Assembly: GCF_017873555.1 (NCBI RefSeq)
Contig: NZ_JAGGKE010000002.1
Span: 62,001 to 126,000 of the forward strand
DNA: 64,000 bases
Source of the DNA: Halorubrum trapanicum
GTDB lineage: Archaea > Halobacteriota > Halobacteria > Halobacteriales > Haloferacaceae
Reading direction: 5' to 3'
Shown here: piece after piece, positions 41,884-51,591 of the stretch
How the letters are laid out: each line of letters opens with the position of its first letter
How positions within the stretch are numbered: position 1 is the first letter of the stretch
Program-made: the position numbers and the translations under genes
Notes under the pieces: generated by a model
What the model was told of the DNA's origin: nothing
What the model saw: the letters and a program-made list of their open reading frames with translations, nothing else
Database searches by the model: none

Positions 41884-42108
41884 TCAGGTATCGAGCCGGT
41901 ACCGGTACGGCTGCCCCGCGATGACCTCGATCTCGCCGCGCTCGGCCCGGCGCCCGAGCACCGTCGCGACTCGGTGCGGGCTATCGATCTCCTCGCACTC
42001 GTCGCACTCGTCGACGAGGGCGAGGATCTCCCGCGCCGTCAGCGGCTCGTCGGCCTCGGCGAGCACGCCGCGGATCCGGTCGTACCGGTCGTATTCGCCG
42101 GCGCTCAT
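41884..42108 (-). CDS. Small winged-helix-like protein
   Basis: This is a 74-residue protein. DRIRGVLAEADEPLTAREIL is followed by a short loop containing CDECEEIDSP and then HRVATVLGRRAERGEIEVI, which matches the helix-turn-helix-wing layout of small archaeal DNA-binding proteins. The CDEC pair could bind metal. The C-terminus (AGQPYRYRLDT) would form the wing strand. It is a single gene, and its role as a regulator is inferred from shape only. Confidence 0.75.
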   Translation of the reverse strand: MSAGEYDRYDRIRGVLAEADEPLTAREILALVDECDECEEIDSPHRVATVLGRRAERGEIEVIAGQPYRYRLDT

Positions 42109-42247
42109 GTGTCTTACGCACGGTCTCCGAACATATAGGGTTCAGTGAGACAGGAGTCGGACGGTTGTCTGACACGAGGCGTGAAGCGGCCGTTAACCGG
42201 TGTTTGAGCGGGTCATCGGGGCGCGATCGAACGGGACTCGATCCCCC

Positions 42248-42781
42248 TCAGGCGTACGGGTCCTCGGCCTCGAGGTCGCGTTCGTCGCGGTACTGCTCGA
42301 CGAACTCGCTCACGTCGAACTCGACCATCTCCCGCTCGAACGCCGACAGCGCCTCGTCGTCGTCGGCGTGGCTCACGGCGTGTTCCATCAGTTCGACGAC
42401 GAGTTCGACGACGACCTCGTGGAGGCGACGGGAGTCGAACTCCGTCACCCACGCCATCGCGTACCCGACGTCGGCGTTCTCGCTGGCGTCGTGCGCGACG
42501 ACGGCCTCCGGGAACTCCTCTAAGACGACGCCGAGCAGGTGCGGCGTGTCGAACTCCGGCATCTCCTCGCTCGTCGTCTCGATCGCCTCGCGGAGGACTT
42601 CGACGAGGAAGTCCGGGAGGAACCGCTCCGGGGGATGAACGTCCATCACGACCGCGTGCGCCTCGCCGCAGTCGCACTCGTACTCGCGCATCCCGAGGTC
42701 CAGTTCGCCGACGCCGATCGCCTCCCCGCAGGGCAGCTCCAGCGCGTTCTCGTCGCCGCCGGGGACGCGGGGCTGAGACAT
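42248..42781 (-). CDS. DUF5815 haloarchaeal protein
   Basis: This is a 177-residue soluble, acidic protein. The N-terminal part contains MREYECDCGEAHAVVMDVHP, a Cys-x-Cys turn, and the rest is mainly helical (DFLVEVLREAIETTSEEMPE, then RRLHEVVVELVVELMEHAVS). It matches the DUF5815 type as I recall it: conserved in haloarchaea and without a known function. The protein ends with an acidic stretch (YRDERDLEAEDPYA). It is a single gene about 140 nt downstream (in the minus direction) from the acidic small protein at 42864. Confidence 0.8.
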   Translation of the reverse strand: MSQPRVPGGDENALELPCGEAIGVGELDLGMREYECDCGEAHAVVMDVHPPERFLPDFLVEVLREAIETTSEEMPEFDTPHLLGVVLEEFPEAVVAHDASENADVGYAMAWVTEFDSRRLHEVVVELVVELMEHAVSHADDDEALSAFEREMVEFDVSEFVEQYRDERDLEAEDPYA

Positions 42782-42863
42782 ACCTCCGTTTGGTCGCTGG
42801 CGAGGTTAAAAGGAGCGAAACGGGGCGGTGCGGCGGCGGGAGAGACGGCGGTCTCGACGCTCG

Positions 42864-43112
42864 CTACTCGAAGTCCTCGTAACCGGACTCCTCGTCACCG
42901 TCGTCGGATTCCCCGTCGCCCTCGCCGTACTCGTCGCCCTCGCCGTACTCGTCGCCCTCGCCGTGCGTCTCCACCTCCGCTTCGACCGCGATCTCGATCC
43001 CGTTCGCCTCGTAGGTCGCCTCTATCGTCTCGGCGTCGCTGCGTTCGACCTCCAGTTCGTCGCGGTCGACCTCGACTTCGACCTCCACGTCGACGGTGAT
43101 GTCGTCGGACAT
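42864..43112 (-). CDS. Very acidic small protein with GEGDEY repeats
   Basis: This is an 82-residue protein of extreme acidity. An amphipathic strand region (ITVDVEVEVEVDRDELEVER) is followed by a short folded stretch (AETIEATYEANGIEIAVEAE). The tail contains GEGDEYGEGDEYGEGDGES, three near-identical six-residue units from an 18-bp tandem repeat. No homologous family is recognised. The first 60 residues are regular enough to fold as a small beta domain. The repeated tail is likely disordered and may vary in copy number between strains. Confidence 0.7.
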   Translation of the reverse strand: MSDDITVDVEVEVEVDRDELEVERSDAETIEATYEANGIEIAVEAEVETHGEGDEYGEGDEYGEGDGESDDGDEESGYEDFE

Positions 43113-43172
43113 GGCTGCGCGTACGCGCGCACCGCTGAAAATATCCCCGCAGGCGAACGACGGTCGGCCGCG

Positions 43173-45395
43173 TTACTGGAAGCCGATCCGGCCGCCGGTG
43201 TCGCGGAGCGACTCGCCGCCCCCGCCCTTGAACTGCTCTTTGACGTCCTCGTAGTACGCGAGGATGTCGTCGTTGATCGTCGGCCGCACCGACTCCATCG
43301 CGCGCCGGAAGTGCTTCATCTCGACCTCCTCGGCGTCGTCGTCGTCGCGAAGCGCCTCGATGGCTGCCTCGCGGGCGATCCCCTCGAGGTCGGAGCCGAC
43401 GTAGCCGTCGGTGATCTCGGCGACCTCGCGGAGGCTCACGTCGGGCGCGAGCGGCGTGTCCTGCGTGTGGATGTCGAGGATCTGCTCGCGGCCCTCCTGG
43501 TCGGGCTGGCCGATCATCACGAGGCGGTCGAACCGGCCCGACCGCAGCAGCGCGGGGTCGATCATGTCCGGGCGGTTGGTGGCGCCGATCACCATCACGT
43601 CGCCCATGTCCTCCAGCCCGTCGAGCTCCGTCAGGAGCTGGTTGACGACGCGCTCGGAGACGTTGTTCCCCATCTCCTGTCCGCGCGAGGGCGCGAGGCT
43701 GTCCAGCTCATCGAAGAAGATGATCGTCGGACTCACCTGCCGGGCCTTCCGGAAGGTCTGTCGGATCGCCTTCTCCGACTCGCCGACCCACTTCGAGAGC
43801 AGCTGCGGCCCCCGCACCGAGATGAAGTTCGCGTTCGTCTCGTTGGCGACCGCCTTCGCCATCAGCGTCTTCCCGGTGCCCGGCGGGCCGTACAACAGCA
43901 CCCCCTTCGGGGCGTTGACGCCCATTCGGTCGAACTTCTCCGGCGAGGTGAGCGGCCACTCCACCGACTCCTGAACCTGCTGTTGGGCCTCGCTGAGTCC
44001 CCCGACGTCGTCCCACGATATCTTCGGCAGCTCGACGAGCACCTCGCGCATCGCCGACGGCTCCACCTCGTTCAACGCGCCGGAGAAGTCGTCACGCTTG
44101 ACGATCATCCGGTCGATGAGGCTCGGCGGGACCTCCTCCTCGTCGAGGTCGATCTCGGGGAGGTACCGGCGGAGCGCCTTCATCGCGGCCTCCTTCGTGA
44201 GGCTCTCGATGTCGGCGCCGACGAAGCCGTGCGTCTCGTCGGCGAGGTGATCTAAGCTTACGTCGTCGGAGAGCGGCATCCCCCGGGTGTGGATCTGGAG
44301 GATCTCCTTGCGGCCCACCTCGTCGGGGACGCCGATCTCGATCTCGCGGTCGAACCGGCCAGGGCGGCGGAGCGCGGGGTCGACGCTGTCGACGCGGTTC
44401 GTCGCGCCGATGACGATCACCTGCCCGCGGGTCTCTAACCCGTCCATCATCGTCAGTAGCTGGGCGACGACGCGGCGCTCGACCTCGCCGGTCACGTCCT
44501 CGCGCTTGGGCGCGATCGAGTCCAGCTCGTCGATGAAGATGATCGAGGGGGACTCCTCTTTGGCGTCCTCGAAGATCTCCCTGAGCTGCTGTTCGGACTC
44601 GCCGTAGTACTTCGAGATGATCTCGGGACCGGCGATGGAGAAGAACGACGCCGACGTCTCGTTGGCGACCGCCTTCGCGAGGAGGGTCTTCCCGGTGCCC
44701 GGCGGGCCGTGGAGCAGGACGCCCTGCGGCGGCTCGATGCCGAGCTTCGAGAAGATCTGCGGGTGCTTCATCGGCAGCTCCACCATCTCGCGGACGCGCT
44801 GGATCTCCGACTGGAGGCCGCCGATGTCCTCGTAGGTGATCCCGCCGCCGGTCTTCTCGAACCCGGAGATCGGCTCCTCGCGCAGTTCGACCTCGGTGTC
44901 CTCCGTGATGAGACAGACGCCGTCAGGCTCCGTCTCGACCGCGATCAGCGGGATCGCCTGCCCTGGCGACCGCATGAACGGGTGGTTCGTCGACGACATC
45001 ACGGGGACGATGTCGCGCTCGACGACCGGCCGCTTGAGGATCTGGCGTTTCACCATGCCGGCGGCGTCGGAGCCGAACTGGACCGACGCCTCCTCCGGCG
45101 GGGCCAGCACGAGCTTGTCGGCCTTCTCGGCCTCCGCCTTCCGGATCGTGACGCGCTCGCCGATGCCGACGTCCGCGTTCTGTCGGGTGAAGCCGTCCAC
45201 CCGCACGGTGTCGGTGTTCCAGTCCTGGCGGTCCGCGCGCCAGACCTTCGCGGCGGTGGTCTCCGCGCCCTCGATCTCGATGATGTCGCCGGGCGAGAGC
45301 TTCAGGTGTAGCAGGGTGTCGGGGTCGAGTCGGGCGATGCCGCGCCCCGAGTCGTTCGGGTACGCCTTCGCCACTTCGAGTTGGACTTCGTTCAT
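43173..45395 (-). CDS. cdc48: Cdc48/VAT-type AAA+ ATPase
   Basis: This is a 740-residue two-ring AAA+ unfoldase of the Cdc48/VAT group that extracts and unfolds proteins, often for the proteasome. The N-terminal double-psi barrel domain (about 1-180) is followed by two AAA modules. Each has Walker A GPPGTGKT and Walker B ([30 protein letters not shown]), second-region-of-homology Arg fingers ([22 protein letters not shown]) and sensor motifs. Length is standard. The C-terminus ([18 protein letters not shown]) is short. It lies opposite larC with a 227-bp divergent region. Confidence 0.97.
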   Translation of the reverse strand: MNEVQLEVAKAYPNDSGRGIARLDPDTLLHLKLSPGDIIEIEGAETTAAKVWRADRQDWNTDTVRVDGFTRQNADVGIGERVTIRKAEAEKADKLVLAPPEEASVQFGSDAAGMVKRQILKRPVVERDIVPVMSSTNHPFMRSPGQAIPLIAVETEPDGVCLITEDTEVELREEPISGFEKTGGGITYEDIGGLQSEIQRVREMVELPMKHPQIFSKLGIEPPQGVLLHGPPGTGKTLLAKAVANETSASFFSIAGPEIISKYYGESEQQLREIFEDAKEESPSIIFIDELDSIAPKREDVTGEVERRVVAQLLTMMDGLETRGQVIVIGATNRVDSVDPALRRPGRFDREIEIGVPDEVGRKEILQIHTRGMPLSDDVSLDHLADETHGFVGADIESLTKEAAMKALRRYLPEIDLDEEEVPPSLIDRMIVKRDDFSGALNEVEPSAMREVLVELPKISWDDVGGLSEAQQQVQESVEWPLTSPEKFDRMGVNAPKGVLLYGPPGTGKTLMAKAVANETNANFISVRGPQLLSKWVGESEKAIRQTFRKARQVSPTIIFFDELDSLAPSRGQEMGNNVSERVVNQLLTELDGLEDMGDVMVIGATNRPDMIDPALLRSGRFDRLVMIGQPDQEGREQILDIHTQDTPLAPDVSLREVAEITDGYVGSDLEGIAREAAIEALRDDDDAEEVEMKHFRRAMESVRPTINDDILAYYEDVKEQFKGGGGESLRDTGGRIGFQ

Positions 45396-45622
45396 GGTTC
45401 CTCGCGGGGGTTGTTCCTATCTCCTTCCGGTTCGGGAATAAGCCTGTTGCCCGTCCCGGCGCCGCCGCTTCGCACCGGCCGACGGGCGACCGCGGCAGAC
45501 TGTGTGATCATATAGCACGGTACGGAGTCCGCTCTTAAAACCCCGTCGTAAGCGTGCGTTTTCGCCGTCTACTCCGGCTGCCGATCCGGGGGTATTTGTC
45601 CGCCAGTCGCCTCGGACGCACC

Positions 45623-47014
45623 ATGCGAACGCTCGTCTTCGACGGTCGGACCGGGGCCGCCGGCGACATGATCTGCGCCGCGCTGATCGCGGCCGGCGCC
45701 GATCCCGACGTCCTCGCCCCCGTGAGCGACGCCCTCCCGGTTCGGTATGAGGTCGGCGAGACGGAGAAAACCGGGATCCGCGCGACGACCGTCGACGTGC
45801 TCGTCGACGGGAACGACACCGAGAGGGTCGGAACTGATCCGGGTCACGACCACGGCCACAGCCACGATCACGACCACGATCACGACCACGACCACAGCCA
45901 CGACACGGAATCCTCCGGAGGCGACGATCACGCCGAGGGCGCCGGCGTCCACCGCACCTACCGCGAGGTGGTCGACCTCGTCGAGTCGATGGCCCTCCCC
46001 GCTCCGGTCGAGTCGACCGCGCTCGACGCCTTCGAACTGCTCGGTTGCGCGGAGGCGTCGGTCCACGGCACCGATCTCGACGAGGCGCACTTCCACGAGG
46101 TGGGCGCGGACGACGCGGTCGCCGACGTAGTCGGCGCGGCGCTGCTGCTCGAGGACGTCGACCCGGAGCGCGTGGTCGCGACGCCCGTCGCCGCCGGCGG
46201 GGGGACGGTGGAGATGAGTCACGGAACGTACCCGGTCCCGGCCCCGGCGACGACCGAGATCGCGACCCGGTCCGAGTTTCGGATCGTCGGCGGGCCGATC
46301 GACCGCGAACTGCTCACGCCGACCGGCGCCGCGATCCTCGGCGCGGTCGCCGAGGGCGTCGACGCGGTCCCGGACCTCGCGGTCGAGCGCGCCGGCTACG
46401 GGGCCGGCGACGCCGACTTCGACCGCCACCCGAACGTCTGCCGCGCGCTCGTCGGCGACGGGGGTCTGCCGGACTCCGAGGAGGAGGAACACGACGCGCA
46501 AGCGGACCACGCTCACGCAGACCACGCCCGCGACGGCGGACTCGTCCACGACGACATCGCCGTCTTAGAGACGAACCTCGACGACGCCGCGCCGGAGGTC
46601 CTCGGGGGACTCCAGGAGACTCTCACGCGCGCCGGCGCGAGAGACGTGACAATCGTCCCGACGACGATGAAGAAGTCCCGGCCCGGCCACCTCGTGAAGG
46701 TGATCTGTAAGCCGGACGACGCGGAGGCGGTCGCGGAGCGGCTCGCCCGCGAGACGGGGACGCTCGGGGTGCGCCAGTCGGGCGCGAGCCACCGCTGGAT
46801 CGCGGAGCGCGAGTTCGAGACGGCGACGCTCCGGGTCGACGGCGCGGACCACGAGGTGGCCGTGAAGGTCGCCTCGACGACGGACGGGGAGGTCTACGAC
46901 GTCAGCGGGGAGTACGACGACGCGGCCGCGGTCGCGGCGGCGACCGGGCTTCCGGTCCGAGAAGTGCTCCGGCGCGCCGAGACCGACGTGCGGGAGCGAC
47001 TCGCGGACGAGTAG
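45623..47014 (+). CDS. larC: LarC, nickel insertase for the nickel-pincer cofactor
   Basis: This is a 463-residue protein of the LarC family, which inserts nickel into the pyridinium-bisthiocarboxylate mononucleotide cofactor of lactate racemase-type enzymes. The N-terminal FDGRTGAAGDMICAALIAAG is the LarC signature and the C-terminal half carries MKKSRPGHLVKVICKPDDAE. A histidine-rich insertion (HDHGHSHDHDHDHDHDHSHD, about residues 78-97) and a second, shorter one (EEEHDAQADHAHADHARDG near 290-310) probably hold nickel. No LarB or LarE gene is in the window. ATG 45623 was chosen because it begins the family motif. Confidence 0.92.
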   Translation: MRTLVFDGRTGAAGDMICAALIAAGADPDVLAPVSDALPVRYEVGETEKTGIRATTVDVLVDGNDTERVGTDPGHDHGHSHDHDHDHDHDHSHDTESSGGDDHAEGAGVHRTYREVVDLVESMALPAPVESTALDAFELLGCAEASVHGTDLDEAHFHEVGADDAVADVVGAALLLEDVDPERVVATPVAAGGGTVEMSHGTYPVPAPATTEIATRSEFRIVGGPIDRELLTPTGAAILGAVAEGVDAVPDLAVERAGYGAGDADFDRHPNVCRALVGDGGLPDSEEEEHDAQADHAHADHARDGGLVHDDIAVLETNLDDAAPEVLGGLQETLTRAGARDVTIVPTTMKKSRPGHLVKVICKPDDAEAVAERLARETGTLGVRQSGASHRWIAEREFETATLRVDGADHEVAVKVASTTDGEVYDVSGEYDDAAAVAAATGLPVREVLRRAETDVRERLADE

Positions 47015-47037
47015 AGGAACGGGATACCGGTCCCCCG

Positions 47038-47385
47038 TCAGTCGGGCGGGTCGATCCGCTCGACGCGTTCGGGGTCGACGCCGAACCCGTCGGCGAGGCG
47101 CTCCCGGACGCGGTCGACGACGAACCCGTCGGTGGCGTCGTCGATCCCCTCGGCGAACTCGGCGTCAGGCTCCGGCTCCTCGCCGACCGCGAGGGTCGCG
47201 ACCGCCTCGACCGTGGTGTCGTTGAGACCGGGCCGGAGGCCGGCGATCTCGATCTCCTCGACGCGGAGACCGTCGATTCGCTCGATCTGTGCTCTGGCGC
47301 CGGCGACGAGGTCACCGGCGGCCGCCTGCGAGACGCGGACGGTCACCGTCGCCTCGACCGACGGCGTGTGGATGGCTGCCGCCAT
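47038..47385 (-). CDS. Hypothetical haloarchaeal protein, 115 aa
   Basis: This 115-residue acidic protein has a regular alternation of strands and helices (AAIHTPSVEATVTVRVSQAA, then GDLVAGARAQIERIDGLRVE, then EIEIAGLRPGLNDTTVEAVA) suggesting a compact alpha/beta fold. It has no cysteines and no catalytic motif that I recognise. The ATG at 47385 is chosen because longer readings upstream cross a low-complexity region. It is convergent with larC (23 bp between stops), and no partner is evident. Function unknown. Confidence 0.75.
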   Translation of the reverse strand: MAAAIHTPSVEATVTVRVSQAAAGDLVAGARAQIERIDGLRVEEIEIAGLRPGLNDTTVEAVATLAVGEEPEPDAEFAEGIDDATDGFVVDRVRERLADGFGVDPERVERIDPPD

Positions 47386-47965
47386 ACGCCCTCGCCGCGA
47401 GTCGAACGCGGGGCGGACGGTCGGGTCCCGGACGAAGCCGGGATTGCGACCGGTCCGCGTCCTCGAACGCGCCGACGGCGGGCCACCGACTGGGGGCACC
47501 AGCGGAAGTCGCCGGCGGCGCTCGCGAGGGATACGGTCGTCCGACTCGACGCGCGCGACGGACAGCGGCGGCTGGAGAGAACGGGAGATGGTCCGTCCCG
47601 CGGGGAAACCTCCCCAGCCGACGCGCGTCACGCGGTCGGGCGGACGGACCGTGGGTTCGGAGTCCCGTAGCCGATCCCGATCCACCCGAGGAACGCGACG
47701 CTCGCGGACCGCGCGAGCGTCGAGCGGGTGGAACGGGTCATGATCGGGCTCCGAGACGCGGGATGCGCCGGTATCGACTCCGTGTGGCGGTTTCGTATTA
47801 AAATTATGTTAGTTATGCTACAACGTGTCACGCCGTTTCCGCCTCGGGAGCGCCGCCGGAGTTCCCCGAGAATCCGCCGGAGCGGCCGCGGGCGCCGCGT
47901 TCCGTCGACGCCGAGACGACAGGCCTATGCCGAACGCCCGACCAGTTGCGCGTAAGCAGCCCGTC
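47386..47965. other. Region of about 580 bp without a convincing gene
   Basis: Only a 37-codon minus-strand frame from 47741 to 47628 (MTRSTRSTLARSASVAFLGW, then IGIGYGTPNPRSVRPTA) has gene-like codon use, and it may encode a tiny membrane-associated protein. The stretch 47788-47822 is strikingly A/T-rich (TATTAAAATTATGTTAGTTA) and looks like a promoter region for aspS, with a leader of about 145 nt. I see no tRNA or known RNA structure. Confidence 0.4.
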
Positions 47966-49270
47966 ATGATCGAGCGAATTCACACGTCGGACGTCGAACC
48001 GGACGCGGACGAGGTCGCCATCGCCGGCCACGTCCACGAGATCCGCGACCTGGGAGGCCTCGTCTTCCTCATCGTGCGCGACCGCGAGGGACTCATCCAG
48101 ATCGTCTTCAAGGAGGAGCGCGAGCCGGAGCTGTTCGAGGCCGTCCAGGACGTCGGCGCCGAGGACGTGGTCCGCGTCGTCGGCGAGCCGCTGGAGAGCG
48201 ACCAGGCGCCCGGCGGCGTCGAGATCGCGCCCACCGAGTACGAGGTCATCGACGAGGCGGACTCCCCGCTTCCCTTGGAGATCTCGAAGGACATCGAGGT
48301 CGACCTCTCCACCCGGCTCGACAACCGCGCGCTCGACCTCCGGAAGCCGGAGACGCTCGCGGTGTTCACCCTGCGCTCCGAGCTGATCACCGCGATGGAG
48401 GAGTGGTTCGAAGACGAGGGGTTCGTCGACATCAAGACGCCGCTGATCTCGAAGGGCGGCGCGGAGGGCGGCGCGGAGCTGTTCCCGATCCTCTACTACA
48501 ACCAGGACGCGTTCCTCTCGCAGAGCCCGCAGCTGTACAAGCAGATGCTGATGGCCTCGGGCTACGAGGCCGTCTACGAGACCGGCACCGCGTTCCGCGC
48601 CGAGGACTTCGCGACCTCCCGCCACGTCTCCGAGATCGCGATGTTCGACGTGGAGCTGGCGTACATCGACGACGAGGACGACGTGATGGACGTCCAAGAG
48701 GAGTCGCTGCGCTACGCGCTCCGCGAGGTCGCCGAGAACGCCGAGCGCGAGCTGGACCTCCTCGACGTCGACCTCGACGTGCCCGAAGACGACTTCCCGC
48801 GGATCACCTTCGACGAGGCGCTCGACATCCTCGAGACCGAGTACGGCCATTTCCCGGACGACCCGACCGACCTCGACACGAAAGGCGAGAAGCTGCTCGG
48901 CGAGCACTTCGAGGAGCAGGGCCATCCGGCGTTCTTCGTCGTCGGCTACCCCGACGAGAAGTTCTACTACATGCAGGACGTGCCCGAAGACGATATCGCC
49001 TCCCGGAAGTTCGACCTCATCTACAAGGGCCAGGAGCTCTCCTCGGGCGGCCAGCGCGAGCACGACGTCGAGCGCATGGTCGAGGTCATGGAGGAGGAGG
49101 GCGTCGAGACCGCGAACTTCGAGTTCTACATCGAGGCGCTGAGCTACGGCACGCCCCCGCACGGCGGCTACGGGCTCGGTATCGACCGCCTCGTCCAGAA
49201 GGTCGCCGGCCTCAGCAACATCAAGGAGGCGATCATGTTCCCGCGCGATCCGAACCGGCTGGAGCCGTAG
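47966..49270 (+). CDS. aspS: Aspartyl-tRNA synthetase (archaeal type)
   Basis: This is a 434-residue class II synthetase that charges tRNA with aspartate. The N-terminal OB-fold anticodon-binding domain ([20 protein letters not shown]) is followed by the catalytic domain with motif 2 [17 protein letters not shown] and motif 3 [14 protein letters not shown]. Archaeal enzymes of this type are often non-discriminating and also charge tRNA-Asn, which is then amidated; that applies here only by analogy. I start it at ATG 47966 ([10 protein letters not shown]). An in-frame ATG at 47927 would add a basic leader. Confidence 0.93.
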   Translation: MIERIHTSDVEPDADEVAIAGHVHEIRDLGGLVFLIVRDREGLIQIVFKEEREPELFEAVQDVGAEDVVRVVGEPLESDQAPGGVEIAPTEYEVIDEADSPLPLEISKDIEVDLSTRLDNRALDLRKPETLAVFTLRSELITAMEEWFEDEGFVDIKTPLISKGGAEGGAELFPILYYNQDAFLSQSPQLYKQMLMASGYEAVYETGTAFRAEDFATSRHVSEIAMFDVELAYIDDEDDVMDVQEESLRYALREVAENAERELDLLDVDLDVPEDDFPRITFDEALDILETEYGHFPDDPTDLDTKGEKLLGEHFEEQGHPAFFVVGYPDEKFYYMQDVPEDDIASRKFDLIYKGQELSSGGQREHDVERMVEVMEEEGVETANFEFYIEALSYGTPPHGGYGLGIDRLVQKVAGLSNIKEAIMFPRDPNRLEP

Positions 49271-49498
49271 GCGGCCCGATCCCCCGCCCAGTTGCGCGCG
49301 TCGGAATCGGACTTCGATTCGCCCCGCGACCGCGCCGCCCGCTCGGCGGTCAGAGCTGTTCTTTTATAAGCAGAGACCGATTTTAGACGAATCCGCTCGT
49401 CAGACTCTCTTCCGGCGGTTAAACTGGGTTAAATCGGGCGAAAATGGGCTGAACGGCTTGCGCCATTAAAGGGCGTCGGGCACCGAGGGGGAGTCGCT

Positions 49499-49807
49499 AT
49501 GAACGCACTCCGAACGACGCTGCTCGTGGCGCTGGCCACGGTGGTACTGATCGGGACCGGCGCGGCCGCCGGCGCCGTCGCGGCAACTCCCGGGCCGGGG
49601 GACGCGCCCGGCGACGCGGGACCGCCGAGCGACCTCCCGGACCAGGTGCCGGACTTCGTCGGCGACATCCTCGATAGCGTGAACGAGTTCCTCTCCGGCG
49701 GCGTCGATGATCTCAGCGAGACCGTGAGCGAGATCGCCGGGAACGGCGCCGGCGAGGGCGGCGATTCGGGTGCGAGAGACGGATCCGACGCGGACGAGGA
49801 GGCGTGA
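49499..49807 (+). CDS. Small secreted protein, signal peptide and acidic tail
   Basis: This is a 102-residue protein. A clear signal peptide (LRTTLLVALATVVLIGTGAA) with a probable cleavage after AAAGAVAA is followed by a Pro/Gly/Asp-rich segment (TPGPGDAPGDAGPPSDLPDQ) and a helical acidic stretch (DFVGDILDSVNEFLSGGVDD). No enzyme motif is present. Its stop is one base before the GTG of the DUF4382 lipoprotein gene, so the two are probably co-transcribed. A TTTTATAAG at about 49362 and A/T-rich AAAACTGGGTTAAAT-like sequence near 49420 lie upstream. Confidence 0.75.
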   Translation: MNALRTTLLVALATVVLIGTGAAAGAVAATPGPGDAPGDAGPPSDLPDQVPDFVGDILDSVNEFLSGGVDDLSETVSEIAGNGAGEGGDSGARDGSDADEEA

Positions 49808-49808
49808 C

Positions 49809-50552
49809 GTGACGGACCGCACGCCCGACCGCGTCACGCTCGACCGCCGGACCTACCTCCAGGCGACCGGCGTCGCCGCGCTGGGCGCGGTCGGTCTCGC
49901 CGGCTGCGTCGGCCGCGCGACGGGGACGCTCGCGACGCGGGTGACTGACCAGCCCGCCGACATCGGTGACTTCGAGTCGCTCGTCGTCACCGTCGAGGGG
50001 TTCTGGCTCGGGCCGGAGGGGGCCGAGCCGGAGGACGGCGAGTCCGACGGCGACGGCAACGAGACCGACGCCGGCGGTGACGACACCGCAGACGGCGACG
50101 ACGAGACCGCGGACGGCAACGAGACGGACGGGGACGAGGACGCCCCCGACGGCCGCGAGTACTTCGAGTTCGACGAGCCGCAGGAGGCGGACCTCGTGGA
50201 GCTTCAGAACGGCGAGACCCGGCTGATCGACGAGCGCGAGCTACAGACGGGCGAGTATCCGTACCTCCAGCTCGACGTGTCGGCGGCCGACGGGACCCTC
50301 ACCGACGGGAGCGACGCGACCGTCGACCTCCCGGGCAACGCGCCGCTGAAGTTCAACGCGCCGTTCGAGATCCGCGAGAACGCGCGGACGACGTTCACCG
50401 CCGACTTCGCGCCGGTGCTGCGAGGGAACGGGCGGTACCTCCTCCGGCCGGTGCCGAGCGGCATCGAGGTCGAGTACGAGGAGTCCGGCGGATCCGACGG
50501 CGACGATTCGACAGGCGGCGAGAACTCGACCGACGGCTCGGGCGACTCGTAG
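49809..50552 (+). CDS. DUF4382 lipoprotein
   Basis: This is a 247-residue lipoprotein from GTG 49809. The leader LDRRTYLQATGVAALGAVGL ends in a lipobox (AGC; Cys32). The mature part begins ATRVTDQPADIGDFESLVVT, the opening strand of DUF4382 domains, and continues through an extremely acidic insertion (DGDGNETDAGGDDTADGDDE, about 75-118). The C-terminal strands DGTLTDGSDATVDLPGNAPL and LLRPVPSGIEVEYEESGG complete the beta-sandwich. DUF4382 proteins are exported and of unknown function. It is the second gene of a two-gene unit. Confidence 0.85.
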   Translation: MTDRTPDRVTLDRRTYLQATGVAALGAVGLAGCVGRATGTLATRVTDQPADIGDFESLVVTVEGFWLGPEGAEPEDGESDGDGNETDAGGDDTADGDDETADGNETDGDEDAPDGREYFEFDEPQEADLVELQNGETRLIDERELQTGEYPYLQLDVSAADGTLTDGSDATVDLPGNAPLKFNAPFEIRENARTTFTADFAPVLRGNGRYLLRPVPSGIEVEYEESGGSDGDDSTGGENSTDGSGDS

Positions 50553-50846
50553 CGACTCGCGTTCCCTCGGTCCCCCGTTGAAGCTGCGGTCGCGTCCGGT
50601 CGCTCGCTACAACGCGAGCGCGAGGCGCACCGCGGCTTCGGGGTCAGGGCTGGGTCGGTTCCCGGGATTTGGGGACCGGGGGAATGCGCGCACCGCTGCG
50701 GTCGGTTCCCGAGTCGAGGCACTCGTTCGCCGTCAGAGGCACACGACCCGCACGATCGCCCGCGAGACGACGCGTCCGGGCGGTCTTCGCTTTCCTCGAT
50801 TCGTCGGCTGCCGACCGGTTCTCCCGGACACTCTTCGCACGGCGAG
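50553..50846. other. About 290 bp without a recognised gene
   Basis: The stretch between the DUF4382 gene and the VTT-domain gene is GC-rich with several short inverted segments (for example TTCCCGGGATTTGGGGACCGGGGGAA-like around 50659-50685). I compared it by eye with conserved blocks of archaeal SRP RNA and RNase P RNA and found no match. Short open frames have poor codon use. It may contain an unannotated RNA or nothing. Confidence 0.3.
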
Positions 50847-51542
50847 TCACGCCGACGCCGCCGACTCAGGTCGCACGAACGTCCGATAGAGCGGCCCGGC
50901 GAGCAGCAGCGCGCCGACCGCGGCCATACCGAGGATGACGGTCGGGTCGACGAGCGACCCGCCGCTCGCCGCGAGGCGGTCGAGCGAGACGCCGACCGCG
51001 ACCCCGCAGAGGACCCACGGCAGCTCGCCGAGCGCGGTGCCGGTCAGGAACGGCCGAATTTTGACCCCCGCGGCCGCGGCTGCGACCGTCACCGCGTCGG
51101 AGGGGAGCGGCAGCAGGCGGGTTCCGGCCACGGCGCGCACGCTTCCGGACTCGGCCGCGAAGCGCTCGCCGGCGCGACAGAACCGGTCGGCGACACCCGG
51201 CTCCCCGTCGGTGCCGGAGCCGCCTCGGAGTCGGAGCCGCCCGGCCCGAGCGAGCGCGTACGGCGGGAGCGAGGTGCCGACCACGAGCGCGAGCGCGAAC
51301 GGCGTCCCGACCCAGCCGAAGCCGAAGCCGACGGCGACGGCGAGCAGGGTCGTCGGCCACGCGAGAAGGGGTCTGACGGCCGCGAGCGCGACGACGGCGA
51401 CCCCGAACCGCACCGGGTCGTCCGCGAGCCAGCGGAGCCGCGAGAGCGCCGCCTCGGGGGAGACCGCGAGCGCGAGCGCCGCCAGCGCGGCGACGACGAC
51501 GCCCGCGACCGCGTACCGCCCGACCGTCGACCGACGATTCAC
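50847..51542 (-). CDS. TVP38/TMEM64 (VTT domain) membrane protein
   Basis: This 231-residue polytopic protein has six to seven hydrophobic segments. The central part (PLLAWPTTLLAVAVGFGFGW, then VGTPFALALVVGTSLPPYAL) is the VTT (VTTL/DedA-like) signature with a conserved Gly-rich loop, placing it in the TVP38/TMEM64 family of lipid-scramblase or membrane-homeostasis proteins. The polar loop LRLRGGSGTDGEPGVADRFC follows the third segment. The start MNRRSTVGR is a basic leader. It is followed in the minus direction only by the gap described above. Confidence 0.85.
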   Translation of the reverse strand: MNRRSTVGRYAVAGVVVAALAALALAVSPEAALSRLRWLADDPVRFGVAVVALAAVRPLLAWPTTLLAVAVGFGFGWVGTPFALALVVGTSLPPYALARAGRLRLRGGSGTDGEPGVADRFCRAGERFAAESGSVRAVAGTRLLPLPSDAVTVAAAAAGVKIRPFLTGTALGELPWVLCGVAVGVSLDRLAASGGSLVDPTVILGMAAVGALLLAGPLYRTFVRPESAASA

Positions 51543-51591
51543 GCCCTCGCGTCGGCGGGCGTCCGGTAAACGCTTTGTGGGTCGCTCGCCG

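Noticed and set aside
50553-50846. Possible SRP RNA or RNase P RNA in the gap
   Set aside because: The conserved blocks of those RNAs are not present on either strand.
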